A stretch of 50,565 nt of DNA from positions 1 to 50,565 of the forward strand of contig DAORGW010000005.1 in assembly GCA_035356975.1 (NCBI GenBank), given 5' to 3'. The DNA is from STF1-138 sp035356975 (GTDB taxonomy: Bacteria; Patescibacteriota; Patescibacteriia; UBA1558; S5-K13). This document shows positions 31,524 to 40,045 of this stretch, piece by piece (positions within the stretch are counted from its first letter, which is position 1; every line of letters begins with the position of its first letter). Position numbers and translations under genes: made by a program. The notes beneath the pieces are model-generated. The model worked only from the letters and a program-made list of their open reading frames with translations, was not told the DNA's origin and ran no database searches.

Positions 31524-32015
31524 ATGTCTTTGTTTCATAAAAAAAGAAAAATTTCTGATTTATTGGTGTTTATAATAGCAATAATAATACCTCAAATGGC
31601 TGGATTTTTGGGATCACTTTATACAACACCAAACATAAAAACGTGGTATGCTTTTGTAAACAAACCATCGTTTAATCCACCTAATTGGATATTCGGACCA
31701 GTTTGGACAATTCTTTTCATATTAATGGGGGTAGCATCTTATATAATTTACAAAGAAAAAAATAAACTCAGAATTGAGGCATTAAAAATATATACATCAC
31801 AACTTATATTAAATACAATGTGGTCTATAATATTTTTTGGTGCAAGAAATCCACTCGGTGCTTTTATTCTTATAATAGCATTGTGGATTTTAATAGCTTA
31901 TAATATGTTATATTTTTATAAAATCAAAAAAATTGCTGGTTACTTATTTATTCCATATTTATTGTGGGTATCATTTGCAATGGTATTGAATTTTGCAATT
32001 TATATTTTAAATTAA
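31524..32015 (+). CDS. tspO: TspO/MBR family membrane protein
   Basis: 163 aa with five predicted transmembrane helices. The family signature is clear: WYAFVNKPSFNPPNWIFGPVW, then WTILFILMGVASYIIY and LNTMWSIIFFGARNPLGAF. TspO proteins bind porphyrins and cholesterol-like ligands and affect tetrapyrrole handling and stress. No haem-synthesis gene is nearby. The gene leads a run of closely spaced genes (DUF4342 4 bp later). Confidence 0.93.
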   Translation: MSLFHKKRKISDLLVFIIAIIIPQMAGFLGSLYTTPNIKTWYAFVNKPSFNPPNWIFGPVWTILFILMGVASYIIYKEKNKLRIEALKIYTSQLILNTMWSIIFFGARNPLGAFILIIALWILIAYNMLYFYKIKKIAGYLFIPYLLWVSFAMVLNFAIYILN

Positions 32016-32019
32016 AAAA

Positions 32020-32265
32020 ATGACATCTAAAAAAAACTACGAAAAATTTACTGTTAGTGGAGAAAAAATTTTAGAAAAAATCAAAGAAATTATAAAAAAT
32101 GGTAATGCAAGAAAAATTATAATAAAAAATCAAAAAGAAGATATTTTATTAGATATTCCGCTTACTTTCGGAGCGATTGGTATTATTATTGCTCCTATTT
32201 TAGCTGCAGTTGGAACAATAACAGCGCTTGTTACAAAATGCACTATAATTATTGAAAAAAAATAA
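32020..32265 (+). CDS. DUF4342-domain protein (81 aa)
   Basis: The pattern GEKILEKIKEIIKNGNARKIII, then ILLDIPLTFGAIGIIIAPILA and TALVTKCTIIIE, is that of DUF4342. A charged N-terminal half is followed by one hydrophobic helix (about 48-70). Function is not established for the family. It lies 4 bp after tspO and 20 bp before the beta-CASP gene. Confidence 0.8.
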   Translation: MTSKKNYEKFTVSGEKILEKIKEIIKNGNARKIIIKNQKEDILLDIPLTFGAIGIIIAPILAAVGTITALVTKCTIIIEKK

Positions 32266-32285
32266 AAAATCAATGAAATAACAAT

Positions 32286-33647
32286 ATGAAAATATCATTT
32301 CATGGAGCATCGAAAGAAGTAACTGGTTCCTGCACATTAGTTGAAACAGACAATAACAAATTTCTTGTAGATTGTGGATCTTTTCAAGGAGAAGAATTTT
32401 CTTCAAATAAAAATATTGAGAAATTTAATTTTAATGCAAAAGAAATTAGTTTTGTAATTTTAACTCACTCACATCTAGATCATTGTGGAAGAATACCAAA
32501 ACTTTTTAAGGCTGGGTTTAGAGGAAAAATATATTGCACAAAAGCAACAAAAGATATAACAAGATTAATACTTGAAGATGCGTCGAGAATAATGAGTGAA
32601 AATATTGGTATTTATAAAGATTTAATTCTAACGGAAGAAGAATTAGATATTTTGATGCAACAATTTGAATGTTATGAATATAATAATGAGTTTATTATAA
32701 ATGAAGATATAAAAATAATATTTAAAGACGCAGGTCACATACTAGGCTCAGCATCAATAATAGTAAAAATTAATGATAATGGAGTCATGAAAACATTAGT
32801 TTTTTCTGGGGATTTAGGAAACCCACCAACGCCAATTATAAGAGACACTGAATTTATTGATGGAGCTGATGTAGTAGTAATTGAATCAACTTATGGTGGA
32901 TTAATTCATGAAAAAAAAGAATCTGGTATTCAGGCAATAAAAGATACAATTATTGAAACAGTAAAAACAAAAGGCGTGTTAATTATTCCTGTTTTTGCAG
33001 TAGAGAGATCTCAGGAAATTTTATATATTTTAAATGAAATGGTTGAGAATAATTTAATACCTCGCGTTAATATGTTTTTTGATTCCCCAATGGGAATAAG
33101 AGCAATAGATATTTATAAAAAATATACAAATCTATATGATAAAAAAGCAAAAAAATTAATTTTAGGTGGAGACGATATTTTCCTATTCAAAAATATGGAA
33201 TATACACTAGACAAAGAATCTTCTAAAAAAATTAATTTTACACGTGCTCCAAAAATAATTCTCGCTGGTAGCGGAATGTGTAATGGGGGAAGAGTAATAT
33301 ATCATCTTAAATTCAATTTATCAAATAAAAAAACAAAAGTAATGTTATTGTCTTATCAAGCAAAAGGAACTCTTGGAAGAAAACTTTTTGATGGAGAAAA
33401 AGAAGTAATCATAGAAGATCTGCCAATTGAAGTAAATGCAAAAATTTCGAGTTTTGGATGTTTTTCATCTCACGCTGATAATAAAAAATTGATAAACTGG
33501 ACTCTAAAATTACAAAACCCAAAACCAAAAAATATATTCATAAACCACGGGGAAGAAGAAAAATGCATTGAATTAAAAAATTCACTAGAAGATCAAATTT
33601 CTACTAATATTACAATAGCCCAAGAGGGAGTTAATTATGAAATCTAG
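32286..33647 (+). CDS. Metallo-beta-lactamase/beta-CASP family nuclease
   Basis: 453 aa, in the COG1236 (YSH1/CPSF-like) group. The metallo-beta-lactamase motif H61-S-H63-L-D65-H66 is intact, with DAGHILGS and SGDLGNP providing further ligands. The beta-CASP region (IPVFAVERSQEILYIL, KIILAGSGMCNGGRV) and a closing SSHADNKKL follow. These enzymes are RNA endo- and/or exonucleases; this is not RNase J, which has a different N-terminal arrangement and length. The role is likely RNA processing or decay. Confidence 0.9.
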   Translation: MKISFHGASKEVTGSCTLVETDNNKFLVDCGSFQGEEFSSNKNIEKFNFNAKEISFVILTHSHLDHCGRIPKLFKAGFRGKIYCTKATKDITRLILEDASRIMSENIGIYKDLILTEEELDILMQQFECYEYNNEFIINEDIKIIFKDAGHILGSASIIVKINDNGVMKTLVFSGDLGNPPTPIIRDTEFIDGADVVVIESTYGGLIHEKKESGIQAIKDTIIETVKTKGVLIIPVFAVERSQEILYILNEMVENNLIPRVNMFFDSPMGIRAIDIYKKYTNLYDKKAKKLILGGDDIFLFKNMEYTLDKESSKKINFTRAPKIILAGSGMCNGGRVIYHLKFNLSNKKTKVMLLSYQAKGTLGRKLFDGEKEVIIEDLPIEVNAKISSFGCFSSHADNKKLINWTLKLQNPKPKNIFINHGEEEKCIELKNSLEDQISTNITIAQEGVNYEI

Positions 33648-33672
33648 AACTTTATAAGTTTCTATATTTTGC

Positions 33673-33678
33673 TATAAT
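33673..33678 (+). promoter_or_regulatory. -10 box of a leaderless rarA promoter
   Basis: TATAAT ends 6 bp before the ATG of rarA at 33685, so transcription should begin at or next to the start codon. No good -35 is visible. Confidence 0.45.
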
Positions 33679-33684
33679 TCCTAC

Positions 33685-34893
33685 ATGGAAAACCTTATAA
33701 CGCCACTTGCAGATCGCATGAGACCTCAAAAATTTGAGGATTTTTTGGGTCAAGAAGAAATATTAGGAGAAGGCAAATTACTGAGACGAGCAATTGAACA
33801 AGATATTATTCCATCGATGATTTTTTGGGGACCCCCAGGAAGCGGAAAAACAACACTTGCATCAATTATTGCAAAAATAACAAAATCAGAATTCAGGGAA
33901 TTAAGCGCAACTCAATCTGGCGTAAAAGAATTAAAAGTTATAATTGATAAAGCAATTGAAGGAAAAAGATTGGGGATAAAAACAATTTTATTTATAGATG
34001 AAATTCACAGATGGAACAAAAAACAACAAGATGCACTACTACCACATGTAGAAAAAGGAAATATAGTTTTAATTGGAGCAACAACTGAAAACCCAAGTTT
34101 TGAGGTAATAAGCGCATTACTTTCACGCTGTCGTGTTTTTGTTTTAAAACAATTACAAATAGAGCATTTGGAAAAAATTATAAAAACATCTCTAAAAGAC
34201 AAGGGAAGAGGATTAGGTAATTTGAATTTAAAAATTGATAAATCTACAATAAAATTACTAGCTCAAATGTCAAATGGTGATGCACGAACAGCACTAAATG
34301 TAATTGAATATTCCTCAACATTATCAAAAGATAATAAAATTACAAAAGAAGAATTAAAAGAAGCATTTCAAAAATCATATTTAATGTATGATAAAAATGG
34401 GGAAGAACATTATAACATTATCTCTGCCCTTCATAAATCAATGCGCGGAGGAGACGCAAATGCATCTTTGTATTGGCTTGCGAGAATGATTGAGGCCGGA
34501 GAAGATCCGCTTTATATTGCAAGAAGAATTGTAAGATTTGCATCAGAAGATATAGGACTTGCAAACTCTCGTGCGCTTGAACAAGCTGTTTCATGTTATC
34601 AAGCGTGTCATTTTATCGGATATCCAGAATGTAATGTAATTTTAGCTCAAGCAGTGGTTTATATGGCAAAGTGCAAAAAATCTAATGAATTATATGTTGG
34701 TTACAATAAAGCAAAAGATGATATAATTAAATTTGGAAACTTGCCGGTTCCGCTTCATATCAGAAATGCCCCAACTAAATTAATGAAAAATTTAGGATAT
34801 GGAAAAAATTATAAATATAGTCCAGACTATAATTATCAAGAAGAGCAGACTTACCTCCCAGAAAAATTAAAAAATAAAAAATACATTAAATAA
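33685..34893 (+). CDS. rarA: Replication-associated recombination protein RarA (MgsA)
   Basis: 402-aa AAA+ ATPase related to clamp loaders that acts at stalled replication forks. It opens with the RarA-typical PLADRMRPQKFEDFLGQE, has Walker A GPPGSGKTT (about residues 49-57), Walker B LFIDEIHRW, sensor 1 IGATTENPS, and the C-terminal tetramerisation domain ending in PDYNYQEEQTYLPE. Length is slightly shorter than E. coli RarA (447 aa). Next is an HD-domain gene 9 bp downstream. Confidence 0.96.
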   Translation: MENLITPLADRMRPQKFEDFLGQEEILGEGKLLRRAIEQDIIPSMIFWGPPGSGKTTLASIIAKITKSEFRELSATQSGVKELKVIIDKAIEGKRLGIKTILFIDEIHRWNKKQQDALLPHVEKGNIVLIGATTENPSFEVISALLSRCRVFVLKQLQIEHLEKIIKTSLKDKGRGLGNLNLKIDKSTIKLLAQMSNGDARTALNVIEYSSTLSKDNKITKEELKEAFQKSYLMYDKNGEEHYNIISALHKSMRGGDANASLYWLARMIEAGEDPLYIARRIVRFASEDIGLANSRALEQAVSCYQACHFIGYPECNVILAQAVVYMAKCKKSNELYVGYNKAKDDIIKFGNLPVPLHIRNAPTKLMKNLGYGKNYKYSPDYNYQEEQTYLPEKLKNKKYIK

Positions 34894-34902
34894 ACTAATT
34901 TT

Positions 34903-35568
34903 ATGATTACTTTACAACAAGTCAAAGAAAACAAATTCGTTCAGGAATTTATAAATCAGTCAGAAAAATATTTAGACGCAATTGGATTTACCGATCATGG
35001 CAGAAGACACCTTAGTATTGTATCAGATCGTGCCAGATCGCTTGCAAAAGCAATTGGACTATCAGAAAAAGATCAAGAAATGTGTGCAATTGTTGGTTAT
35101 TGTCATGACATGGGAAATTTCTTGGGAAGGACAGATCATCACTACTGGGGTGCCATGTTATTTATGCAAACATTTTTAAAAGAAATTGATAATCCCGAAG
35201 AACTTGCAACAATAATGCAAGCAATTACATCTCATGATAAAGATGAATTAAAAATTGTAAATGCCGTTGCTGCTGTTTTAATATTGGCAGATAAATCAGA
35301 TGTACATCGCACAAGAGTAAAAACCAAAAAAATAATTGACATAACAAGTGATATTCATGACAGAGTGAATTACGCTGCAATGAAAAATGATTTTTCTGTA
35401 AATAAATTAAAAAAAGAAATTAAATTAAAAATCCAAATTGATACAAAAATTACAAGTCCAATGGATTATTTTGAAATATTTATAGAACGCATGACTTTTT
35501 GTAAAACAGCTGCTGAATTTTTAGGATACAAATTTACATTAATAATAAATAATTCTAAATTATCTTAA
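34903..35568 (+). CDS. HD-superfamily hydrolase
   Basis: 221 aa. HD-type motifs in order: His32/His36 (FTDHGRRHLSIV), His68-Asp69 (GYCHDMGN), His79-His80 in TDHHYW, His111-Asp112 in TSHDKDE, and Asp130 in LADKSDVHR. This places it in the HD superfamily with a well-filled metal site. It resembles the free-standing HD proteins of many bacteria; the substrate is not evident. It follows rarA and ends at a strong terminator. Confidence 0.85.
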   Translation: MITLQQVKENKFVQEFINQSEKYLDAIGFTDHGRRHLSIVSDRARSLAKAIGLSEKDQEMCAIVGYCHDMGNFLGRTDHHYWGAMLFMQTFLKEIDNPEELATIMQAITSHDKDELKIVNAVAAVLILADKSDVHRTRVKTKKIIDITSDIHDRVNYAAMKNDFSVNKLKKEIKLKIQIDTKITSPMDYFEIFIERMTFCKTAAEFLGYKFTLIINNSKLS

Positions 35569-35581
35569 AAGTTGACAAAAT

Positions 35582-35610
35582 AAAAACATTCGTTCTAGAC
35601 GAATGTTTTT
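35582..35610 (+). terminator. Strong intrinsic terminator
   Basis: AAAAACATTCG and CGAATGTTTTT form a perfect 11-bp stem with a 7-nt loop. It lies 13 bp after the HD-gene stop. Confidence 0.88.
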
Positions 35611-35669
35611 AAATTTCTGAAATACTACACATTGTGGTAAAATATACATACTAAATACTAAATAAACTA

Positions 35670-36299
35670 ATGTACCTTTTCTTCGACACAGAAACAACGG
35701 GATTACCAATAAACTGGAATGCGCCAATTTCAGATTTTTCTAATTGGCCAAGGGTAGTGCAAATTGCATGGGCCCATTACAATGAAAAAGGCAAAGAAGT
35801 TAAATCAAAAACATACATAATAAAACCAGAAAATTTTTTTATTCCAATAGAGTCTGCTCGTGTTCATGGAATTACCACTGAAATGGCCAATGAATCTGGA
35901 ATTGAATTAAAAGCAGCTTTAAATGAATTTACAAGAGCACTAAAAGACTCTCAATATTTAATAGCTCACAATATTAGTTTTGATGAAAAAGTAGTAGGTG
36001 CAGAATTTTTAAGAAAAAATATGAAAAATAATATACAATTTATAAAAAAAATCTGCACAATGGAATCTTCGGTTGATTTTTGTAAAATTCCGGGAAAAGA
36101 TAAATATAAATTTCCAAAACTTGATGAATTATATTTCAAATTATTTAATGCTCATTTCTCCAATGCTCACAATGCACTAGTTGATGTAAGAGCCTGTGCA
36201 AGATGTTTTTTTGAGCTTCAAAAACTTGGTGTAATAAAATCTCCGGAAACCAAACAAGAAAAAAAATCTCTACTACAACAAAGTATTTTTAATTTTTAA
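35670..36299 (+). CDS. DEDDh 3'-5' exonuclease
   Basis: 209 aa of the DnaQ-like family. ExoI is FFDTETTG (Asp6, Glu8), ExoII is LIAHNISFDEKV, ExoIII is HNALVDVRACA with the His-x4-Asp pattern of DEDDh nucleases. It could be the proofreading epsilon subunit for DnaE, though the DnaE here has a PHP domain and the protein lacks an obvious clamp-binding tail. It is followed by rlmN with 2 bp between. Confidence 0.88.
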   Translation: MYLFFDTETTGLPINWNAPISDFSNWPRVVQIAWAHYNEKGKEVKSKTYIIKPENFFIPIESARVHGITTEMANESGIELKAALNEFTRALKDSQYLIAHNISFDEKVVGAEFLRKNMKNNIQFIKKICTMESSVDFCKIPGKDKYKFPKLDELYFKLFNAHFSNAHNALVDVRACARCFFELQKLGVIKSPETKQEKKSLLQQSIFNF

Positions 36300-36301
36300 A
36301 T

Positions 36302-37297
36302 ATGAACCTAGATAAGCTGGAAAAAATATTAAAGGGCGAAAAAAGTTATCGTCTTTCTCAAATTAAAAAAGCTATATTTATTGATCTAATAGATGATTTT
36401 TCTTTGATTTCATCTTTACCAAAAGAACTTCGCGAAAAATTAAATAATGAATTAGACTTAAAAATAAAAGGATATATATCAAAATCAGAAAAAACAGATA
36501 CTCAAAAAGCTTTAATAAATCTATCTGACGGAGCACAAATTGAATCAGTTTTAATGAGATATGAAAATGATAGAAATACAGTTTGTGTTTCGTGTCAAGT
36601 CGGATGTCCTATGAATTGCTCATTTTGTCTAACTGGACAAATGGGATTTAAAAGAAATTTGAACACATTTGAAATAATAGAACAGGTTTTATTTTTCCAG
36701 AGACTACTCAAAAAAGAAAATCAAAGCGTAAAAAATATAGTATTTATGGGGATGGGTGAACCAATGTTAAATTATGATAATGTAATTAGTGCTATAAAAA
36801 TACTAAATGATAAAAATGCTTTTAACATTGGGGCAAGAAAAATATCTATTTCAACTTGTGGAATAGTTAGTGGGATAAATAAATTAGCAGATGAAAATAT
36901 TCAATCAAATTTAGCAATTTCACTTCACGCACCCAATGATGAAATAAGAACAAAAATCATGCCAATAAACAAAAAAGACAATATAAAAAGTATTTTAGAA
37001 GCTGTTGATAATTATATAAAAAAAACAAACAGAAAAGTCATGTTTGAGTATGCGCTAATAAAAGGAATAAATGATAGCGAAAAAAACGCTCAAGAATTAT
37101 CAAAAATCATGAATAAAAAATTATACATGATAAATTTAATAAAATATAATAATACTGGGATTTATAAATCACCAGAAAGAGAGACAATAAAAAAATTCAA
37201 AGATATTTTGATGAAAAATCATATAAATGTTACAGAAAGATATAGATTTGGAGAAGAAATTAATGCTGCCTGTGGACAATTAGCTACAAAATCATAA
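36302..37297 (+). CDS. rlmN: 23S rRNA (adenine2503-C2)/tRNA A37 methyltransferase RlmN
   Basis: 331-aa radical-SAM methyltransferase of RlmN/Cfr type. The radical-SAM cluster is C102-x3-C106-x2-C109, and the two catalytic cysteines of RlmN are present as Cys95 (TVCVSCQVGC, 7 residues before Cys102 as in E. coli Cys118/Cys125) and Cys324 near the C-terminus (NAACGQL). GMGEPMLNYD is the family GMGEP motif. RlmN is preferred to Cfr by context only. It follows the exonuclease gene closely. Confidence 0.95.
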   Translation: MNLDKLEKILKGEKSYRLSQIKKAIFIDLIDDFSLISSLPKELREKLNNELDLKIKGYISKSEKTDTQKALINLSDGAQIESVLMRYENDRNTVCVSCQVGCPMNCSFCLTGQMGFKRNLNTFEIIEQVLFFQRLLKKENQSVKNIVFMGMGEPMLNYDNVISAIKILNDKNAFNIGARKISISTCGIVSGINKLADENIQSNLAISLHAPNDEIRTKIMPINKKDNIKSILEAVDNYIKKTNRKVMFEYALIKGINDSEKNAQELSKIMNKKLYMINLIKYNNTGIYKSPERETIKKFKDILMKNHINVTERYRFGEEINAACGQLATKS

Positions 37298-37328
37298 AAC
37301 TTTAATTTTAGGCTTATTTATGCTAAAA

Positions 37329-37353
37329 TACTGATATTAATCAGTAATTTTTT
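37329..37353 (+). terminator. Terminator between rlmN and trxB
   Basis: TACTGAT-ATTA-ATCAGTA with a T-run (ATTTTTTATT) directly after. It ends 3 bp before the trxB ATG, so it ends rlmN transcripts or attenuates trxB; trxB's own promoter, if any, must lie inside or before it (TAAAAT near 37324). Confidence 0.7.
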
Positions 37354-37356
37354 ATT

Positions 37357-38280
37357 ATGGGAAATATTTATGACATTATAATAATTGGCGCTGGACCAGC
37401 AGGATACACGGCCTCAATTTATGCATCAAGATACAAGCTAAAAAACATTATAATTGGTGAAATTTTTGGTGGATACGCAACACAAGCTCATATTGTAGCT
37501 AATTTTCCCAGTGAAGAGGGCATTGAAGGATCAAAACTAGCTCAAAAAATGCACAAACATGCAGAAAGCTTGGGGGCAGAAGTTATCCAAGGAAAAGTAA
37601 TTGACATTCAAAAAAATGACAATGACTTTGAAATCACAACTGACAATAACAAAACTTTTACTGCAAAATCCGTGATAATAGCAATTGGCACAAAACACAG
37701 AAAATTGGGATTAAAAAATGAAAATGATTTTATTGGAAAGGGGGTCTCATATTGTGCAACCTGCGATGCAATGTTTTTCAAAAATAAAACAGTTGTAGTT
37801 TTGGGAGGATCTGATAGTGCAAACAAAGCATCTCTATATTTAGCAGATATCGCCAATCATGTTTATCAAATTTATAGAGGAAAAGAGCTCCGCGGAGATA
37901 AAAAACAAATTGAACGCATTCTTGAAAACAAAAAAATTGATGTAATTTATGAAACAAATATTATAGAACTACGAGGAGAAAAAAAATTAGAAAAAATAAT
38001 ATTAGACAAAGAATATAATGGAAACAAAGAATTAGAAACTAGTGGATTATTTATAGAAATCGGATCAGAGCCAGAATATGGACTTATAGAAAAATTAAAT
38101 TTAAAAACAGATGAATTGGGATTTATAAATGTAGAAAAAGATCAAAAAACAAATATTGAAGGTGTTTTTGCAGCTGGGGATATTACAAACGCAACTGGCA
38201 ATTTCAAACAAATTATAACAGCCTGCTCTCAAGGGGCGATATCAGCAAATTCAGCTTATAATTTCATAAAATCCAAATAA
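37357..38280 (+). CDS. trxB: Thioredoxin reductase (NADPH)
   Basis: 307-aa flavoprotein of the low-molecular-weight class. FAD-binding GAGPAG at residues 11-16, the redox pair CATC at 133-136, NADPH-binding GGSDSA near 153, and the FAD-contacting GVFAAGDIT near the C-terminus. GEIFGGYATQ fits FAD interaction. The stop overlaps thpR (TAATG). Confidence 0.94.
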   Translation: MGNIYDIIIIGAGPAGYTASIYASRYKLKNIIIGEIFGGYATQAHIVANFPSEEGIEGSKLAQKMHKHAESLGAEVIQGKVIDIQKNDNDFEITTDNNKTFTAKSVIIAIGTKHRKLGLKNENDFIGKGVSYCATCDAMFFKNKTVVVLGGSDSANKASLYLADIANHVYQIYRGKELRGDKKQIERILENKKIDVIYETNIIELRGEKKLEKIILDKEYNGNKELETSGLFIEIGSEPEYGLIEKLNLKTDELGFINVEKDQKTNIEGVFAAGDITNATGNFKQIITACSQGAISANSAYNFIKSK

Positions 38281-38807
38281 TGAGATTATTTTTAGCAATA
38301 AAACCAGAATTAAATATACAAGAAAAATTGTATAAACAAATAAAAAATCTCCCATATAATTCAAATTTAAAGCCTGTGAAATTAGAAGATCTGCACATAA
38401 CATTACAATTTTTTGGAGAAGTAGGGGATAGTAGAACTGATGAGTTAACAAGCCTTATAAATGATAATTTAGATATTTCGAGCTTTAATGTAAAAACAGG
38501 AGATGTTATATTTTTTCCGCTTTTTGGTGACGCAAAAGTCATAGGAATAAAATGTTTTATTCCAGATAGAGAATTTCAAAATATCATAAAATTGAACAAA
38601 TTATTTGTTCAACATAGGTTTTCAAAAAGTGATAGAGGATTTATTCCTCATATAACAATTTTTAGAGTGGGTGGAATAATTGACAAAGATAAATATAATA
38701 TTAGACCTGATATAGAATTTGAGATAAAATCACTTGATTTAATAAAAAGTGAACTAACGACACCTAGACCGATTTATAAAACAATAAAAGAATTTAAATT
38801 AAAATGA
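38280..38807 (+). CDS. thpR: RNA 2',3'-cyclic phosphodiesterase
   Basis: 175-aa 2H-phosphoesterase of ThpR/LigT type. The two HxT motifs are HITL (DLHITLQFFGEV, near residue 39) and HITI (PHITIFRVG, near 123), which together form the active site. N-terminal MRLFLAIKPE is also typical. It hydrolyses 2',3'-cyclic phosphates on RNA; physiological substrates are not known. It overlaps trxB by one base and the next gene by 4 bases (ATGA). Confidence 0.9.
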   Translation: MRLFLAIKPELNIQEKLYKQIKNLPYNSNLKPVKLEDLHITLQFFGEVGDSRTDELTSLINDNLDISSFNVKTGDVIFFPLFGDAKVIGIKCFIPDREFQNIIKLNKLFVQHRFSKSDRGFIPHITIFRVGGIIDKDKYNIRPDIEFEIKSLDLIKSELTTPRPIYKTIKEFKLK

Positions 38808-40018
38808 AAACAAATATATTAACAGTAAATATCGATAATATTGATTACGAAAAAACTATTTCACAAATAGAGAAGTTTATTACTGATGATAAACAACACT
38901 ATATTGTAACTCCAAATCCCGAAATAATTCTAAAAGCATCATGTGATTCTGAGTTTAGAGCAATTTTAAATAATGCTGACTTATCACTTCCAGACGGATT
39001 TGGTGTAATACTTGCTTCAATATTTTTAGGAAATCCTATTTATAAAAGAGTTACGGGATCAGACTTAAGCAATAAATTGTTTGAATTAGCAGATAAAAAA
39101 CAATATAAAATATTTTTACTCGGTGGAATGGGAGATAGTGCAGAAATTGCAAAAACTAAATTAGAATTAAAATATAAAAACATAGAAATTGTGGGCGCCA
39201 CCAGTGGATTTGAAAATATCAAAGATATAAGTGCCCAGGAAAATGAAAATATTATAAACATTATAAATAATAGTGGCGCCCAAATACTTTTCGTGGGATA
39301 TGGTGCACCATTTCAAGAAAAATGGATATTTGATAACTTATCAAAAATGCCTCGAGTTAAAGTAGCACTTGGAATTGGTGGAGTAATAGATTTTGTCTCT
39401 GGATACGCTGTAAGAGCGCCAAAATTAATTAGAAAAATTGGCATGGAATGGTTTTGGAGATTAATAACAGAACCACGTAGAATTGATAGAATTTTCAATG
39501 CTGTAGTAATATTTTCCTGGAATGTTTTAAAATGGAAAATACATTTATTAAAACCTTTTAGAAAAAATGTAGTTGCTATAATTATAAATGACAAAAATGA
39601 AATTCTAATAATAAAAAATATATATGATAAATCTTATTACAAATTTCCCCAGGGTGGAGTAGAAAAAAATGAAGATGAAAAAGATTCTCTATTGAGAGAA
39701 ATTTATGAAGAAACCGGACTTACAAAATTAAAAATTATTGGATTATCAAGTCATCTAAGTTCATATTACTGGCCAATGGATTGGAGTCATTCCAAAATAA
39801 CAGAAGAAAGAAAAAAGTATAATGAAAAATTTTGTGGTCAAAAACAAACAATATATTTTCTAAGAACCACTGAAAATGAAGAATTTAACTCTCAAGAAAA
39901 AGATGAAGTTATAGATCACAAATGGGTAAAAAAAGATGAGTTAGCAAAATACATAGTTCCTATTAAAAAAAATATATTAGACATTGTTTTAAAAGAAATT
40001 GATAAATATTTAAAATAA
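38804..40018 (+). CDS. WecG/TagA/CpsF glycosyltransferase fused to a Nudix hydrolase
   Basis: 404 aa with two enzymes in one frame. Residues 1-245 are a WecG/TagA/CpsF family transferase (GT26): PNPEIILKA, LPDGFGVIL, the GSDL segment, FLLGGMGDS, and GYGAPFQEKW; family members add ManNAcA or ManNAc to lipid-linked carriers. Residues about 253-404 are a Nudix hydrolase with an exact Nudix box from Gly284 to Leu306 (Gly284, Glu290, Arg298-Glu299, Glu302-Glu303, Gly305). Its FPQGGVE start is RppH/Ap4A hydrolase-like. The frame is continuous with no sign of a stop or frameshift. A fusion suggests the Nudix domain acts on a nucleotide or sugar-nucleotide tied to the transferase. The ATG overlaps the thpR stop. 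Confidence 0.93.
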   Translation: MKTNILTVNIDNIDYEKTISQIEKFITDDKQHYIVTPNPEIILKASCDSEFRAILNNADLSLPDGFGVILASIFLGNPIYKRVTGSDLSNKLFELADKKQYKIFLLGGMGDSAEIAKTKLELKYKNIEIVGATSGFENIKDISAQENENIINIINNSGAQILFVGYGAPFQEKWIFDNLSKMPRVKVALGIGGVIDFVSGYAVRAPKLIRKIGMEWFWRLITEPRRIDRIFNAVVIFSWNVLKWKIHLLKPFRKNVVAIIINDKNEILIIKNIYDKSYYKFPQGGVEKNEDEKDSLLREIYEETGLTKLKIIGLSSHLSSYYWPMDWSHSKITEERKKYNEKFCGQKQTIYFLRTTENEEFNSQEKDEVIDHKWVKKDELAKYIVPIKKNILDIVLKEIDKYLK

Positions 40019-40045
40019 AACAACTTTTGAGGTTAAAATCAAATT

